Assembly: GCA_965243345.1 (NCBI GenBank)
Contig: CBDEUR010000003.1
Span: 4,092,001 to 4,156,000, forward strand
Reading direction: 5' to 3'
Source of the DNA: Bin52 sp965243345
GTDB lineage: Bacteria > Pseudomonadota > Alphaproteobacteria > Thalassobaculales > Thalassobaculaceae
Length of the DNA stretch: 64,000 bases
Part shown: positions 26,728 to 35,493 of the stretch, piece after piece
Layout of the letters: each line of letters opens with the position of its first letter
Numbering within the stretch: the first letter of the stretch is position 1
The notes under the pieces: generated by a model
Seen by the model: the letters and a program-made list of their open reading frames with translations, nothing else
What the model was told of the DNA's origin: nothing
The model's database searches: none
Made by a program: the position numbers and the translations under genes

Positions 26728-28259
26728 GCGACGACGCGACACCGGTGCTGGTCGGCTGCGGCCAGGTGACCCAGCGCGAACCCGATCCGGCGGCAGCGCT
26801 GGAACCGGTCGAGCTCATGGCCGAGGCGGCGCGCCGCGCGGCCGAAGACAGCGGTGCTGGCCGCCGGGTGATCGACCTGCTCGACACTATCGTGGTCCTG
26901 CGCAGCTTCTCCGATACCAGCTGGCGTTTCACCTGCCCGTTCGGGCGCTACGCCAATCCACCGGCATCGGTGGCCCGCCGCCTCGGGGCCGATGGTGCGA
27001 CGCGGCTGGTCTACACCCATCCGGGCGGCAACATGCCGCAGTGGTGCATCAACCGCCTGTCCGAGATGATCACCCGCGGCGAGGTCCGGGCCGCCCTGGT
27101 CTGCGGCGGCGAGGCGCTGGCAACCCAGAAGGCGGCGCAACGCGCCGGTCTCGAGCTTGACTGGTCCGAGGACCCCGGGGGCAGCTACGAGGAATGGGGG
27201 ATCGCCCGGCGCGGCTGGAGCGACATGGAAGACCGGCATCGCATGGCCGGGGCCATCTTCGCCTACCCGCTGATCGAGAACGCGATCCGCGGGCACCACG
27301 GCCGCGGCATTGACGAACATGCCCGGGCCATGGGCGAACTGTTCGAGGGGTTTGCCGCGGTCGCGGCCGCCAATCCGCTCGCCGATCGCCGGGCAGGGTA
27401 CTCGTCCGACGAGATCGCCACTGTTGGCCCCGGCAACCCGTACATCGGGTTTCCCTACACCCGGCTGATGAACGCCAACGCCTTCATCGACCAGTCGGCC
27501 GCGGTCCTGTTGACCTCCCGTGGCGAGGCGCGACGCCTCGGGATTGCCGATGACCGCATGGTGTACCTGCACGGCTGCGCCGACGCTCACGACCACTGGT
27601 ATCTCTCCGACCGCAGGGACTTCCACTCCTCGCCGGCGATCGCCACGGCGGGACGCGAGGCCATGGAGATGGCCGGGTGCACGATCGGGGATATCGACCA
27701 TCTCGACCTGTACAGCTGCTTCCCGTCGGCGGTGGAGATCGCGTGCGACGAACTCGGGCTTGCCGCCGATGATCCCCGCGGGCTCACGGTGACCGGCGGT
27801 CTGCCCTACTTCGGCGGGCCCGGAAACAACTATGTCACCCACTCGATCGCCGAGATGATGAACCGGGTGCGCGCGAACCCGGGCAGCCTTGGCATGGTGA
27901 CCGCAAACGGCAACTACGTGACCAAGCAGTCGATCGGGATCTACTGCAGCGAACCGGGGCCGCACCCGTTTGCGCCGAGGGACCCCGCTGTCTACCAGGC
28001 GGAGATCGACGCCGAACCGGGTCCCCGGGTCAGCGAACACGCCGAGGGCCGGGCCAGCGTGGAGACCTACACCGTCATGCATGACCGCACCGGTCCTTCC
28101 TTCGGGATCATGTTCGGCCGCCTCGGTGACGCCAGTCGGTTCATTGCCACCCTGCCCGAGGACGGGGCCCTTCTTGCCGCCATGACCGAACAGGACCATC
28201 TCGGGGCGCCGGGCCGGGTGAGCAGCCGCGACGGCGTCAACCGGTTCGTGCCGGACTGA
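26724..28259 (+). CDS. Thiolase-like acyltransferase (SCP-x/acetyl-CoA acetyltransferase family)
   Basis: 511 aa. Thiolase fold with VLVGCGQVTQREP at the N-terminus, the MTRGEVRAALVCGGEAL core, IDHLDLYSCFPSAVEIACDELG and GGLPYFGGPGNNYVTHSIAEMMNRVR. The acylated cysteine of canonical thiolases is not in its usual CSG setting; the matching region is GGNMPQWCINR. The C-terminal C-x-G is replaced by NGNYVTKQS. Such proteins are annotated as thiolases but may have another acyl-transfer or hydrolase role. It overlaps the hexapeptide gene by ATGA and is followed 4 bp later by an amidase. Confidence 0.78.
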   Translation: MSDDATPVLVGCGQVTQREPDPAAALEPVELMAEAARRAAEDSGAGRRVIDLLDTIVVLRSFSDTSWRFTCPFGRYANPPASVARRLGADGATRLVYTHPGGNMPQWCINRLSEMITRGEVRAALVCGGEALATQKAAQRAGLELDWSEDPGGSYEEWGIARRGWSDMEDRHRMAGAIFAYPLIENAIRGHHGRGIDEHARAMGELFEGFAAVAAANPLADRRAGYSSDEIATVGPGNPYIGFPYTRLMNANAFIDQSAAVLLTSRGEARRLGIADDRMVYLHGCADAHDHWYLSDRRDFHSSPAIATAGREAMEMAGCTIGDIDHLDLYSCFPSAVEIACDELGLAADDPRGLTVTGGLPYFGGPGNNYVTHSIAEMMNRVRANPGSLGMVTANGNYVTKQSIGIYCSEPGPHPFAPRDPAVYQAEIDAEPGPRVSEHAEGRASVETYTVMHDRTGPSFGIMFGRLGDASRFIATLPEDGALLAAMTEQDHLGAPGRVSSRDGVNRFVPD

Positions 28260-28263
28260 TGCC

Positions 28264-29772
28264 ATGGACGTGACACTCTTGACTGCGGCCCGGACTGGCG
28301 CACTGCAGGACAGCGGTGCCTGGACCTCGCAGGGGCTGGTTGCCGGATCGCGCGCCCGGATCGCGGACGGTGACGGAACCTGCAACGCGATCGCCTTTCT
28401 CAATCCCGACGCCGACGGGCAGGCCGAACGGCTCGACCGGGAACGCGGCGAGGGATCGGTGCGCGGGCCCCTGCACGGCGTCCCGATCCTGGTCAAGGAC
28501 AACATCGCGACCGGTGACGCGATGATGACCACCGCCGGGTCGCTGGCGCTCGACGGTGTGAGGGCGCCTGCGGACGCCCACGTGGTCCGCCGGCTGCGCG
28601 ATGCCGGACTGGTGCTGCTGGGCAAGACCAATCTCAGTGAATGGGCCAACTTCCGCTCGAGCCGGTCGGTCACCGGCTGGTCGAGCCGCGGCGGGCAGGT
28701 GCGCAACGCCCGGTTCCGCGACCGGTCGCCGGGCGGGTCGAGTTCGGGCTCGGGTACCGCGGTCGCGCGCGGGTTCACCGCGCTTGCGATCGGAACCGAG
28801 ACCGACGGGTCGGTCGTGGTTCCCGCGGCGATGAACGGCATCGTCGGGATCAAGCCGACGGTGGGCCTGGTGAGCCGGACCGGCGTGATCCCGATTTCGG
28901 CGAGCCAGGACACGGCGGGCCCCATGGCGCGCACGGTGGAGGACGCGGCACTGCTGCTCGGCGCGATCGCCGGCAGCGATCCCGACGACCCGGCCACCGA
29001 ACATGCCGACGATCATGCGGGCGACTTCACGAGCTTCCTCGACGCCGACGCGTTGCGCGGCGCGCGGATCGGGGTCGTGCGCAGCTACTGCGGCTGGCAC
29101 GAGGCGGTGGACGCGGTGTTCGCCGCCGCGCTGGCACGGATGGCGGACGCCGGGGCCTTTATCGTCGAGGATGTCCGGCTTCCCGGCCGCGACGTCATCC
29201 GTCCGCACGAGATCGTGGTGATGTGCGCGGAGTTCAGGACCGGTCTCGATCACTACCTCGCGCAGCTTGCCGGGCACGGGGTCGAGGCCCCGGTCCGCTC
29301 GCTTGCCGACGTGATCGCCTTCAACGAGGCCAATGCCACGCGGACCATGCCCTGGTTCGGACAGGACCTGATGACGCTGTCCCAGGCGAGCGGTGGCGCG
29401 ACGGGATCGCGGTACCTCGACGCCAGGGCCGAGTGTCTGCGCCTTGCGCGCGAGGACGGCATCGACCGGGCGCTCGAGACCCTGCGGCTCGATGCCCTGG
29501 TGGCCCCGACCGCGCCGGCACCGTGGGCGATCGATCTTGCAAACGGCGACCACAGGCTCGGCGGCAGTTCGACCCCGGCGGCGGTCGCGGGCTATCCGAG
29601 CGTGACGGTGCCGATGGGCGACCTCGCCGGTCTGCCGCTCGGGCTGTCGATGTTCGCGGGCGCATGGCAGGAGGGCCGGCTGATCGGGCTCGCCCATGCC
29701 TTCGAGAAACTCGGGGCGGCGCGGCATGCCTCGACGGAGCCGGCCACCGTTTCGCGCAACTGGCTTGCCTGA
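28264..29772 (+). CDS. Amidase signature family hydrolase
   Basis: 502 aa. The Ser-cisSer-Lys triad is visible: K78 in VPILVKDNIAT, the glycine/serine run PGGSSSGSG (residues 156-164), and nucleophile S183 in GTETDGSVVVPA. C-terminal GYPSVTVPMGDLAGLPLGLSMF is the conserved end of the domain. The family hydrolyses amides, including oligomeric nylon-like and aryl amides. It is the third gene of a plus-strand run with the hexapeptide and thiolase-like genes, with only 4 bp to the previous stop. Substrate unknown. Confidence 0.9.
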   Translation: MDVTLLTAARTGALQDSGAWTSQGLVAGSRARIADGDGTCNAIAFLNPDADGQAERLDRERGEGSVRGPLHGVPILVKDNIATGDAMMTTAGSLALDGVRAPADAHVVRRLRDAGLVLLGKTNLSEWANFRSSRSVTGWSSRGGQVRNARFRDRSPGGSSSGSGTAVARGFTALAIGTETDGSVVVPAAMNGIVGIKPTVGLVSRTGVIPISASQDTAGPMARTVEDAALLLGAIAGSDPDDPATEHADDHAGDFTSFLDADALRGARIGVVRSYCGWHEAVDAVFAAALARMADAGAFIVEDVRLPGRDVIRPHEIVVMCAEFRTGLDHYLAQLAGHGVEAPVRSLADVIAFNEANATRTMPWFGQDLMTLSQASGGATGSRYLDARAECLRLAREDGIDRALETLRLDALVAPTAPAPWAIDLANGDHRLGGSSTPAAVAGYPSVTVPMGDLAGLPLGLSMFAGAWQEGRLIGLAHAFEKLGAARHASTEPATVSRNWLA

Positions 29773-29867
29773 ACCGCCGCCGCGGGCGGGGTGAACGGGA
29801 GGCACCCGGGTTCGGGTTCCGGAAAACCGGCCTGTGCCCGGCCTGAACAGGTTGCGGCGTGGGCCGG

Positions 29868-30884
29868 CTACCCGGCGCCCAGTGTGGGCAGCACGTCGTG
29901 CGCCAGCCGTGCCATCAGCGTGTCCGGCCGGGTCCAGGTGGCCTCGTCCCGCCACCAGATCGCGTCGATGTCGAGGGCAGCGAGGGCCCGGACACGGTCC
30001 GCGACCTCGTCCGGGGACCCGAGCGCGACGCTGGCCTCGACCGCCGCGTCGGGGATGAAGGACGAGTAGCGCCGCGCCGCGTTCCAGTCCACCGCGTGGC
30101 CGAGGTCGGGATAGGGCTCGGTCAGCCCCTCGGGGATGGCGGGCACCTCTGCACCGCCGAACAGGAGGTCGGCATGGCGGTGCCGGCACAGTGCGGCCGC
30201 ACACGGCCGCATGTGCTCGATCGCCCGGGCGCGGTCGTCGTCGACACAGGCGGTGACCACGACGATGCGCTTCACCTCGGCACGGCTGCGGCCCGCGGCC
30301 TTCATCCCGTCCCCGATGCGCCCGAGCGCCCAGGCAACGGCTTCGGGAGCGGCACCGACGTGGATCAGCACACCGTCGGCAATCTCGCCGGCGAGAGCCA
30401 GCATCGCCGGACCACTGGCGGCAAGGATGATCGGCAGGTCGGTATAGGGCGGCTCCAGCGTCGCCTCGGACCCGGGCAGGACCGTGGGTGCGCCGCTGAA
30501 CAGGCTGCGCCACAGGACTGTCGCCTCGCGCATCGCAGCCCGCGTCGCGGCCTTGCGCCCGATGATGTAGGCGGAACTGTACCCGGTTCCCGCGACGAGG
30601 TCGGCGCGCCCGCCCGACGCGTCCGCAAGTGTCGCGAGCGCACTGGCGGTGGTGAGCGGGTGCCGGGTCAGCGGGTTGGTGACGCCGGGGCCGAGACGCA
30701 GGCGCGAGGTGCTCGCGGCGGCAGCGCCCAGGTGCATGTGGACATCGCGCCAGCGCCCGGCGAGCAGCGGCGTGTCCGGCATCCACATGAAGTCGAACCC
30801 GGCCTCCTCGACCCGGGCGGCATAGGCGGCGGTGTCCGCCGGGGTTCCCACGGCCGGGACCCTGAGCCCGAAACGAAGTGTCAT
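29868..30884 (-). CDS. Luciferase-like (LLM) flavin-dependent oxidoreductase
   Basis: 338 aa TIM barrel. LRFGLRVPAVGTPADTAAYAARVEEAGFDFMWMPDTP at the start, RLRLGPGVTNPLTRHP near residue 70, GRADLVAGTGYSSAYIIGR near 95, and LPIILAASGPAMLALAGEIADGVLIHV near 150. It resembles the F420/FMN-dependent reductases (Mer-type). The ATG at 30884 has GGAGGAA in front; a longer frame lacks it. It is a single minus-strand gene facing the amidase; the shared 95 bp has no clear terminator. Confidence 0.83.
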   Translation of the reverse strand: MTLRFGLRVPAVGTPADTAAYAARVEEAGFDFMWMPDTPLLAGRWRDVHMHLGAAAASTSRLRLGPGVTNPLTRHPLTTASALATLADASGGRADLVAGTGYSSAYIIGRKAATRAAMREATVLWRSLFSGAPTVLPGSEATLEPPYTDLPIILAASGPAMLALAGEIADGVLIHVGAAPEAVAWALGRIGDGMKAAGRSRAEVKRIVVVTACVDDDRARAIEHMRPCAAALCRHRHADLLFGGAEVPAIPEGLTEPYPDLGHAVDWNAARRYSSFIPDAAVEASVALGSPDEVADRVRALAALDIDAIWWRDEATWTRPDTLMARLAHDVLPTLGAG

Positions 30885-30973
30885 GAACCGTTCCTCCTGC
30901 TGGTACTGGCAGCTCACCATGCCGCGCCCCGGCGGGCCCGGCAACCGGACCGTGGAGAGGGCCGGACTGCTGC

Positions 30974-31002
30974 TTGTCTGCGCAAACGCCCTTTGCTAGC
31001 AA
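30974..31002 (+). promoter_or_regulatory. Predicted promoter of the SBP-like gene
   Basis: TTGTCT at 30974-30979 and TAGCAA at 30997-31002, 17-bp spacer, 54 bp before the ATG at 31057. The CTAGC form of the -10 box repeats that seen at 5519. Confidence 0.4.
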
Positions 31003-31056
31003 TGGCCGGCGTTCGGGCGGCTCCCGCCCCGAATCCCACCAGAACGGAACCTGCGA

Positions 31057-31797
31057 ATGTCCCCCTCCGCGACCGTTGTCGCCCAGCTCGCACCGACCGG
31101 TGTGCTGCGGGCCGCCATCAACATGTCCAATTTCCTGCTGGTCACCGGCACCACGCCGGAGGGAGACCCTGACGGGGTTTCGCCCGACATGGCGCACGAG
31201 GCGGCCCGGCGTCTCGGGGTCGGGTGCAGGCTGATCCCCTACAAGACACCCGGTGAAATCGCCGATGACGGGGGGACCGGAACCTGGGACATCGGCAACA
31301 TCGGCGCCGAGCCGCAGCGCGCCCGGAAGATCGCGTTTACCGCCGCCTACGCCGAGATCCAGGCAACCTACCTGGTTCCCGCCGGCTCGTCGCTTGGAAG
31401 CATCGAGGAGGTCGACAGCGCCGGAATCCGGATCGCGGTCTCGGCGAGGAGCGCCTACGACCTGTGGCTGGAACGGAACATCCGCAATGCCGAGCTGGTG
31501 CGTGCGGAGGGCCTGAACGCGTCGTTCGACCTGTTCGTCCGCGAGGGGCTCGACGCCCTGGCCGGGCTGCGGCCGCGTCTGAGTGACGACGTCAAGGAGC
31601 TTCCCGGCGCCCGCATCCTCGACGGCCAGTTCACGGCGGTCCAGCAGGCGATCGGGTGTGACCGGGAACTGCCGGAGGCCGCGGCCTGGCTTGCCGGTTT
31701 CGTCGAGGAGATGAAGTCGTCCGGCTTCGTCGCCCGGGCGATCGAACGCCACGGGGTCGAGGGGCGCCTCTCGGTGGCGCCGCCCGCGGTCAGCTGA
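31057..31797 (+). CDS. Amino-acid-SBP-like protein without export signal
   Basis: 246 aa with the fold of family 3 extracellular solute-binding proteins: PTGVLRAAINMSNFLLVTG, PDGVSPDMAHEAARRLGVGC, GTWDIGNIGAEPQRARKIAFTAAYAEIQATYLVPAGS, and GLDALAGLRPRL in the second lobe. The N-terminus (MSPSATVVAQLAP) has no charged-hydrophobic signal, and no in-frame upstream start would add one. No transporter gene is near. So it is either a cytosolic ligand sensor or enzyme of this fold, or an orphan that lost its signal. Its 3' end overlaps the convergent dehydrogenase gene by 8 bp. Confidence 0.75.
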   Translation: MSPSATVVAQLAPTGVLRAAINMSNFLLVTGTTPEGDPDGVSPDMAHEAARRLGVGCRLIPYKTPGEIADDGGTGTWDIGNIGAEPQRARKIAFTAAYAEIQATYLVPAGSSLGSIEEVDSAGIRIAVSARSAYDLWLERNIRNAELVRAEGLNASFDLFVREGLDALAGLRPRLSDDVKELPGARILDGQFTAVQQAIGCDRELPEAAAWLAGFVEEMKSSGFVARAIERHGVEGRLSVAPPAVS

Positions 31798-34153
31798 CCA
31801 GGACCCGGCCGCGGCGAACGGTCACCGGTTCCTCCCGTCCCGCACAGTCCAGCACCAGCCGGGTGCCGTCGCGGGCGAGTCGCTCCTCGATCATGGCAAG
31901 GGCCACCGGGCACCCGACACGGTGACCGAAGGCCGCCGAGGTGGTCCGTCCCACCACCCGGCCGTCGAGGAATACCGGTTCGTCGCCGAGCGGCACCGCG
32001 TCTTCCGACTCGAGCACCAGGCTTGCGATCCGGCGGATCGGCGGACCCTGGTCGCGCAGGCGAAGCAGGGCCTCGCGGCCGATGAAGGGCGTCTCCCACG
32101 CCAGGGTGAAACCGAGACCGGCCTCGAATGGCGTGGTCGCGGTGTCGAGATCGCTGCCGTAGGCGAGGTGGCGCATCTCGATGCGCATCGATGACTGGGC
32201 TTCCAGGCCGGCTGGAACGGCGCCGGCCGACCGCAGCGCCCGGTAGAGTGCCGCGAGGTCGGCTGATCGGCAGGTGAGCTCCCATCCGGGGGTCCCGACG
32301 TAGGAGATGCGTGCGGCGCGGACCGGGATCCCTGCGACCTCGGTGCTGCGGTGGGCGAACGGCGCGATGTCGTCAAGCCCGGGGGCAAGCTCCCGGGCCC
32401 GCGGGCCCATCAGTCCCAGGATGCCGAGTTCGGCCGACTCATCGCGCAGGCTGACCCGCCGGCCGTCCATGAACCGGTGCAGCCGGTCGGTATCACGCAC
32501 CAGCGCCGTGGTGCCGACATGCAGGCGGTAGCTGTCGGGGCCGAGGCGGAAGACGACCAGGTCGCTCTCGTAGCCGCCGCGGTCGTTCAGCATGCCGGTA
32601 TAGACGGCGCGGCCGGGCTCGCAGTCCATGTCGTTGGCGCAGACCCGGTCAAGGAACGCCCGCGCATCCGGTCCCTCCACCCGCAGCATGCCGTAGGTCG
32701 ACAGGTCGAACAGGGCCGCGCCCGTGCTCGCGGCCCCGACCTCCGCCGCCACCGTTTCGTGCCACGGCGGACGCGCGAAGGTGAGGCTAGTGGGCGCGGC
32801 GCCGAACCAGGCCGGCCGTTCCCAGCCGGCATGCTGGTGCAGAACCGCGCCCTCGCGCTGCCACTCGCCGTCAAGCGGGCTGCGCCGCAGTCCGCGGGCG
32901 GTGGACCACTGGCGCGCCGGGTAGCTGATCTCGTAGTGACGGCCGAGCACCTCGGGAATGCGTTCGGCGAGTGCGCGCGCGTCGTTCCATTCCGGCCCGA
33001 ACCGTTTCGGGTCGGTGGCGACGAGGTCGAACGGCGCCCGGCCGGTGGCAACATACTCCGCGAGCGCGAGCCCGGCGCCGCCCGACGAGGCCACGCCGAC
33101 CGAGTTCATGCCGCAGCCGAGCCACAGTCCGCGGGTTCCCGCCGCCTCGCCGAGCAGGAACACCCCGTCAGGCGTGAAGCTCTCGGGCCCGTTCAGCAGC
33201 GTGCGCACGCCGGCGTCGGCGAGTGCCGGAATGCGGTGCAGCGCGTTGTGCATCATCGGCTCGAAATGGTCCCAGTCCTCCGGCAGCAGGCCGAAGGCGA
33301 AATCCTCGCCCAGGATCTCCGGGTCGATCGCGCGCGCATGCGGCTCGAAACACCCGACCAGCATGCCGCCGGAGTCGTCGCGGATGTAGAGGTGGCCGTC
33401 GTGGTCGGACAGGGTCGGCACCGGACCGGCGAGGCCCTCGACGGGCCCGGTCAGCAGGTAGAAGTGCTCGCACGGCCACAACGGCACCCCGATCCCGGCC
33501 ATGGCGCCGACCCGGCGTGACCAGAGGCCGGCGCACAGCACCACCGCTTCGGTGCGGATGGTTCCGGCCGCGGTCTCCACCCCGGCCACGCGGCCCGACC
33601 GGGTCAACAGACCGGTGACCGGCGTGTTCTCGAACACGCGGGCGCCGCGGGCACGCGCGCCTCGGACCAGCGAGGCGCAGAGGTCGGATCCGCCGACCCG
33701 GCCGTCCTCGGGCGACCAGACAGCACCGATGACATCGTCGGTCCGCATCAGCGGCCAGCGTTCGCCTGCCTCGCCCGGGGACAGCACCTCCGTGCCCAGG
33801 CCGAAGGCCCGGGCGAGAGCATGCTGACGCCTGAGGTGAACCAACCGGTCCGGCGTGGTGGCGATCGACAGCGATCCCTTGCCGATCCAGCCGGTGGCGA
33901 GCCCGGTCTCGGCCTCGAGCGACTGGTACAGGCCGATCGAGTAGCGGACCAGTTCGGTCAGGCTGCGGTCCGAGCGCAGAGCCCGCACCTGGGCGGCGGA
34001 ATGCCACGTCGTGCCGGAACCGACGGCGTTGCGCTCGAGCAGCACCGCGTCCACCCCGGCGCGGGCGAGATGGTACAGGGTCGAGCACCCCATCGCCCCG
34101 CCGCCGATCACGACGGCGGAGACCTCGTCGGGAACGTCCTCGCCCGACGTCAT
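31790..34153 (-). CDS. DAO-GcvT fusion dehydrogenase (dimethylglycine/sarcosine dehydrogenase-like)
   Basis: 787 aa. N-terminal FAD domain (about 1-390): VVIGGGAMGCSTLYHLARAGVDAVLLE, then SGTTWHSAAQVR, whose H51 matches the histidine that binds FAD covalently in dimethylglycine and sarcosine dehydrogenases. The C-terminal half (about 430-787) is a GcvT/aminomethyltransferase domain that passes the methyl carbon to tetrahydrofolate (ALVRDTDRLHRFMDGRRVSLRD, GLGFTLAWETPFIGREAL). Such enzymes demethylate N-methylated glycines or other methylamines. The neighbouring VOC gene is 9 bp upstream on the same strand, so the pair is co-transcribed. The amine substrate cannot be fixed from sequence. Confidence 0.88.
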   Translation of the reverse strand: MTSGEDVPDEVSAVVIGGGAMGCSTLYHLARAGVDAVLLERNAVGSGTTWHSAAQVRALRSDRSLTELVRYSIGLYQSLEAETGLATGWIGKGSLSIATTPDRLVHLRRQHALARAFGLGTEVLSPGEAGERWPLMRTDDVIGAVWSPEDGRVGGSDLCASLVRGARARGARVFENTPVTGLLTRSGRVAGVETAAGTIRTEAVVLCAGLWSRRVGAMAGIGVPLWPCEHFYLLTGPVEGLAGPVPTLSDHDGHLYIRDDSGGMLVGCFEPHARAIDPEILGEDFAFGLLPEDWDHFEPMMHNALHRIPALADAGVRTLLNGPESFTPDGVFLLGEAAGTRGLWLGCGMNSVGVASSGGAGLALAEYVATGRAPFDLVATDPKRFGPEWNDARALAERIPEVLGRHYEISYPARQWSTARGLRRSPLDGEWQREGAVLHQHAGWERPAWFGAAPTSLTFARPPWHETVAAEVGAASTGAALFDLSTYGMLRVEGPDARAFLDRVCANDMDCEPGRAVYTGMLNDRGGYESDLVVFRLGPDSYRLHVGTTALVRDTDRLHRFMDGRRVSLRDESAELGILGLMGPRARELAPGLDDIAPFAHRSTEVAGIPVRAARISYVGTPGWELTCRSADLAALYRALRSAGAVPAGLEAQSSMRIEMRHLAYGSDLDTATTPFEAGLGFTLAWETPFIGREALLRLRDQGPPIRRIASLVLESEDAVPLGDEPVFLDGRVVGRTTSAAFGHRVGCPVALAMIEERLARDGTRLVLDCAGREEPVTVRRGRVLVS

Positions 34154-34162
34154 GCCGCGGCG

Positions 34163-34621
34163 TTACTCGGCTGCGAGCAATGCGTCCAGATCGATCTCGC
34201 CTTCCTCGGCGGTGGCGGCGCCGATCCACGCATGTTCGGAGACGTCGAACACCACGTCGTCGGGCCCGCGAAACTTGGTCTCGAAGAAAGAGGCGGCCGC
34301 GGCCGGGTCCATCTCCATGACACAGGGCGCACCCGCATCCTCGAGCTTTTCGCGGGTCTCCCCGAGACTGTCGACCAGCACCCCGAAGTGGTGGATTCCG
34401 ACGTAGTCCAGACCCTTGCCGAGCTGGTCGACGTTCTTGAACGAAAGGACGGCGAGGTTGAGCGTGCCGTCGGAAAGATAGATGCCCCACGCGAGCCCCT
34501 CGTCCGGACGGTCGGGGTGGCCGACGCGCCCGACTTCGCGAAAATCGAACACCTCCCTGTAGAAGGCGGCGGTCCGTTCCGGATCCTTGGTGGCGAGGGC
34601 GATATGCCGCAGCTTGGCCAT
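34163..34621 (-). CDS. VOC-family (glyoxalase/bleomycin resistance) protein
   Basis: 152 aa, two beta-alpha-beta-beta-beta modules. First module: LRHIALATKDPERTAAFYREVFDFREVG, with H6 a probable metal ligand. Second: YVGIHHFGVLVDSLGETREKLEDAG, with another histidine. An acidic tail (EEGEIDLDALLAAE) ends it. Family members are metal-dependent lyases, dioxygenases or binding proteins. It is the first gene of the minus-strand pair with the dehydrogenase, so a role in the same pathway is inferred. Confidence 0.82.
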   Translation of the reverse strand: MAKLRHIALATKDPERTAAFYREVFDFREVGRVGHPDRPDEGLAWGIYLSDGTLNLAVLSFKNVDQLGKGLDYVGIHHFGVLVDSLGETREKLEDAGAPCVMEMDPAAAASFFETKFRGPDDVVFDVSEHAWIGAATAEEGEIDLDALLAAE

Positions 34622-34641
34622 GGCGGTCTCCCGGTCAGAGT

Positions 34642-34669
34642 TTGTCCGAGCATTGTCTGCGGCTATTGT
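34642..34669 (+). promoter_or_regulatory. Predicted promoter of the SDR-MaoC-synthetase operon
   Basis: TTGTCC at 34642-34647 and TATTGT at 34664-34669 with a 16-bp spacer, 71 bp before the SDR ATG. It lies in the 119-bp divergent spacer shared with the VOC gene. Confidence 0.4.
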
Positions 34670-34740
34670 GGACGAGCGCGACCGCTGCGCAAACCCTCAT
34701 CCGGTGGGTGGACGCACCGGCAGGACGGAAGGATCGGGCG

Positions 34741-35493
34741 ATGGAGTGTGAGGGCAGGGTGGCACTGGTGACCGGTGCCCAGCAGGGGATCGGACGGGCC
34801 ATGGTCGCTGCCCTTGCGGCAGCGGGAGCCGACGTCGCGGTCAACTGGCATGATGACCGCGACCTCGCCGAGCAGTCGGCGGAACTGGCACGGGCCGAAG
34901 GACGCCGGGCCGTCCTGGTGCGCGGGGACGTCTCTTCGGTGCCGGAGTGCCGGCACATGGTCGCCGAGGCGGTCGATGCGCTCGGACGGATCGATATCCT
35001 CATCAACAATGCCGGCATGTTCCCGCGGGTGGCCTTCCTCGACATGGAGGAGGCGGACTACGACTTCGTGGTCGACATCAATCAGAAGGGCACCTTCTTC
35101 ATGACCCAGGCGGTGGCCCGGCACATGGTGCGCTCAGGGACAGGGGGCAGCATCGTCAACCTGTCGTCGCGCTCGATCCAGGGCATGTCGCCGCGCGGGG
35201 CGCACTACACGGCGAGCAAGCTCGGGATTGTCGGGATCACCCGGGCTGCGGCCACCGAACTCGCGGCACACGGGATCAGGGTGAATGCGATCGCGCCGGG
35301 GCTGACCGATACCGCGCAGCCGCGCTACGGGCACAGCGAGGCGGAACTCGAGGAAATGGCGGGGCAGATCCCGCTCGGGCGCATGGCGCGCCCGGACGAG
35401 ATCGCCGGCCTGGCCGTGTTCCTGTGCTCGGCGCGCGCCGCGATGGTGACCGGACAGGTCTACCACATCAACGGCGGCACCCTGTATGGCTGA
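34741..35493 (+). CDS. Short-chain dehydrogenase/reductase (FabG-like)
   Basis: 250 aa classical SDR. Cofactor motif TGAQQGIGRA at 11-20, NNAG at about 88-91, catalytic Ser in NLSSRSIQG and the YTASK active-site motif near 157. The residue after the second strand (NWHDDRD) favours NADPH less clearly than NADH. The AGGAT-type ribosome site fits the ATG at 34741; upstream in-frame codons lack one. With the MaoC-like hydratase (8-bp overlap) and acyl-CoA synthetase downstream it could process 3-oxo/3-hydroxyacyl-CoA. Confidence 0.88.
   Translation: MECEGRVALVTGAQQGIGRAMVAALAAAGADVAVNWHDDRDLAEQSAELARAEGRRAVLVRGDVSSVPECRHMVAEAVDALGRIDILINNAGMFPRVAFLDMEEADYDFVVDINQKGTFFMTQAVARHMVRSGTGGSIVNLSSRSIQGMSPRGAHYTASKLGIVGITRAAATELAAHGIRVNAIAPGLTDTAQPRYGHSEAELEEMAGQIPLGRMARPDEIAGLAVFLCSARAAMVTGQVYHINGGTLYG

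Noticed and set aside
26679..28997. 772-codon minus-strand frame opposite the thiolase-like gene
   Set aside because: Same reason: shadow of strongly supported plus-strand genes.
28237..31752. 1171-codon open frame on the minus strand
   Set aside because: It runs antisense through the amidase, the LLM gene and the SBP-like gene, has no family motif, and is Arg/Pro/Gly/His-biased, as expected of shadows in high-GC DNA.
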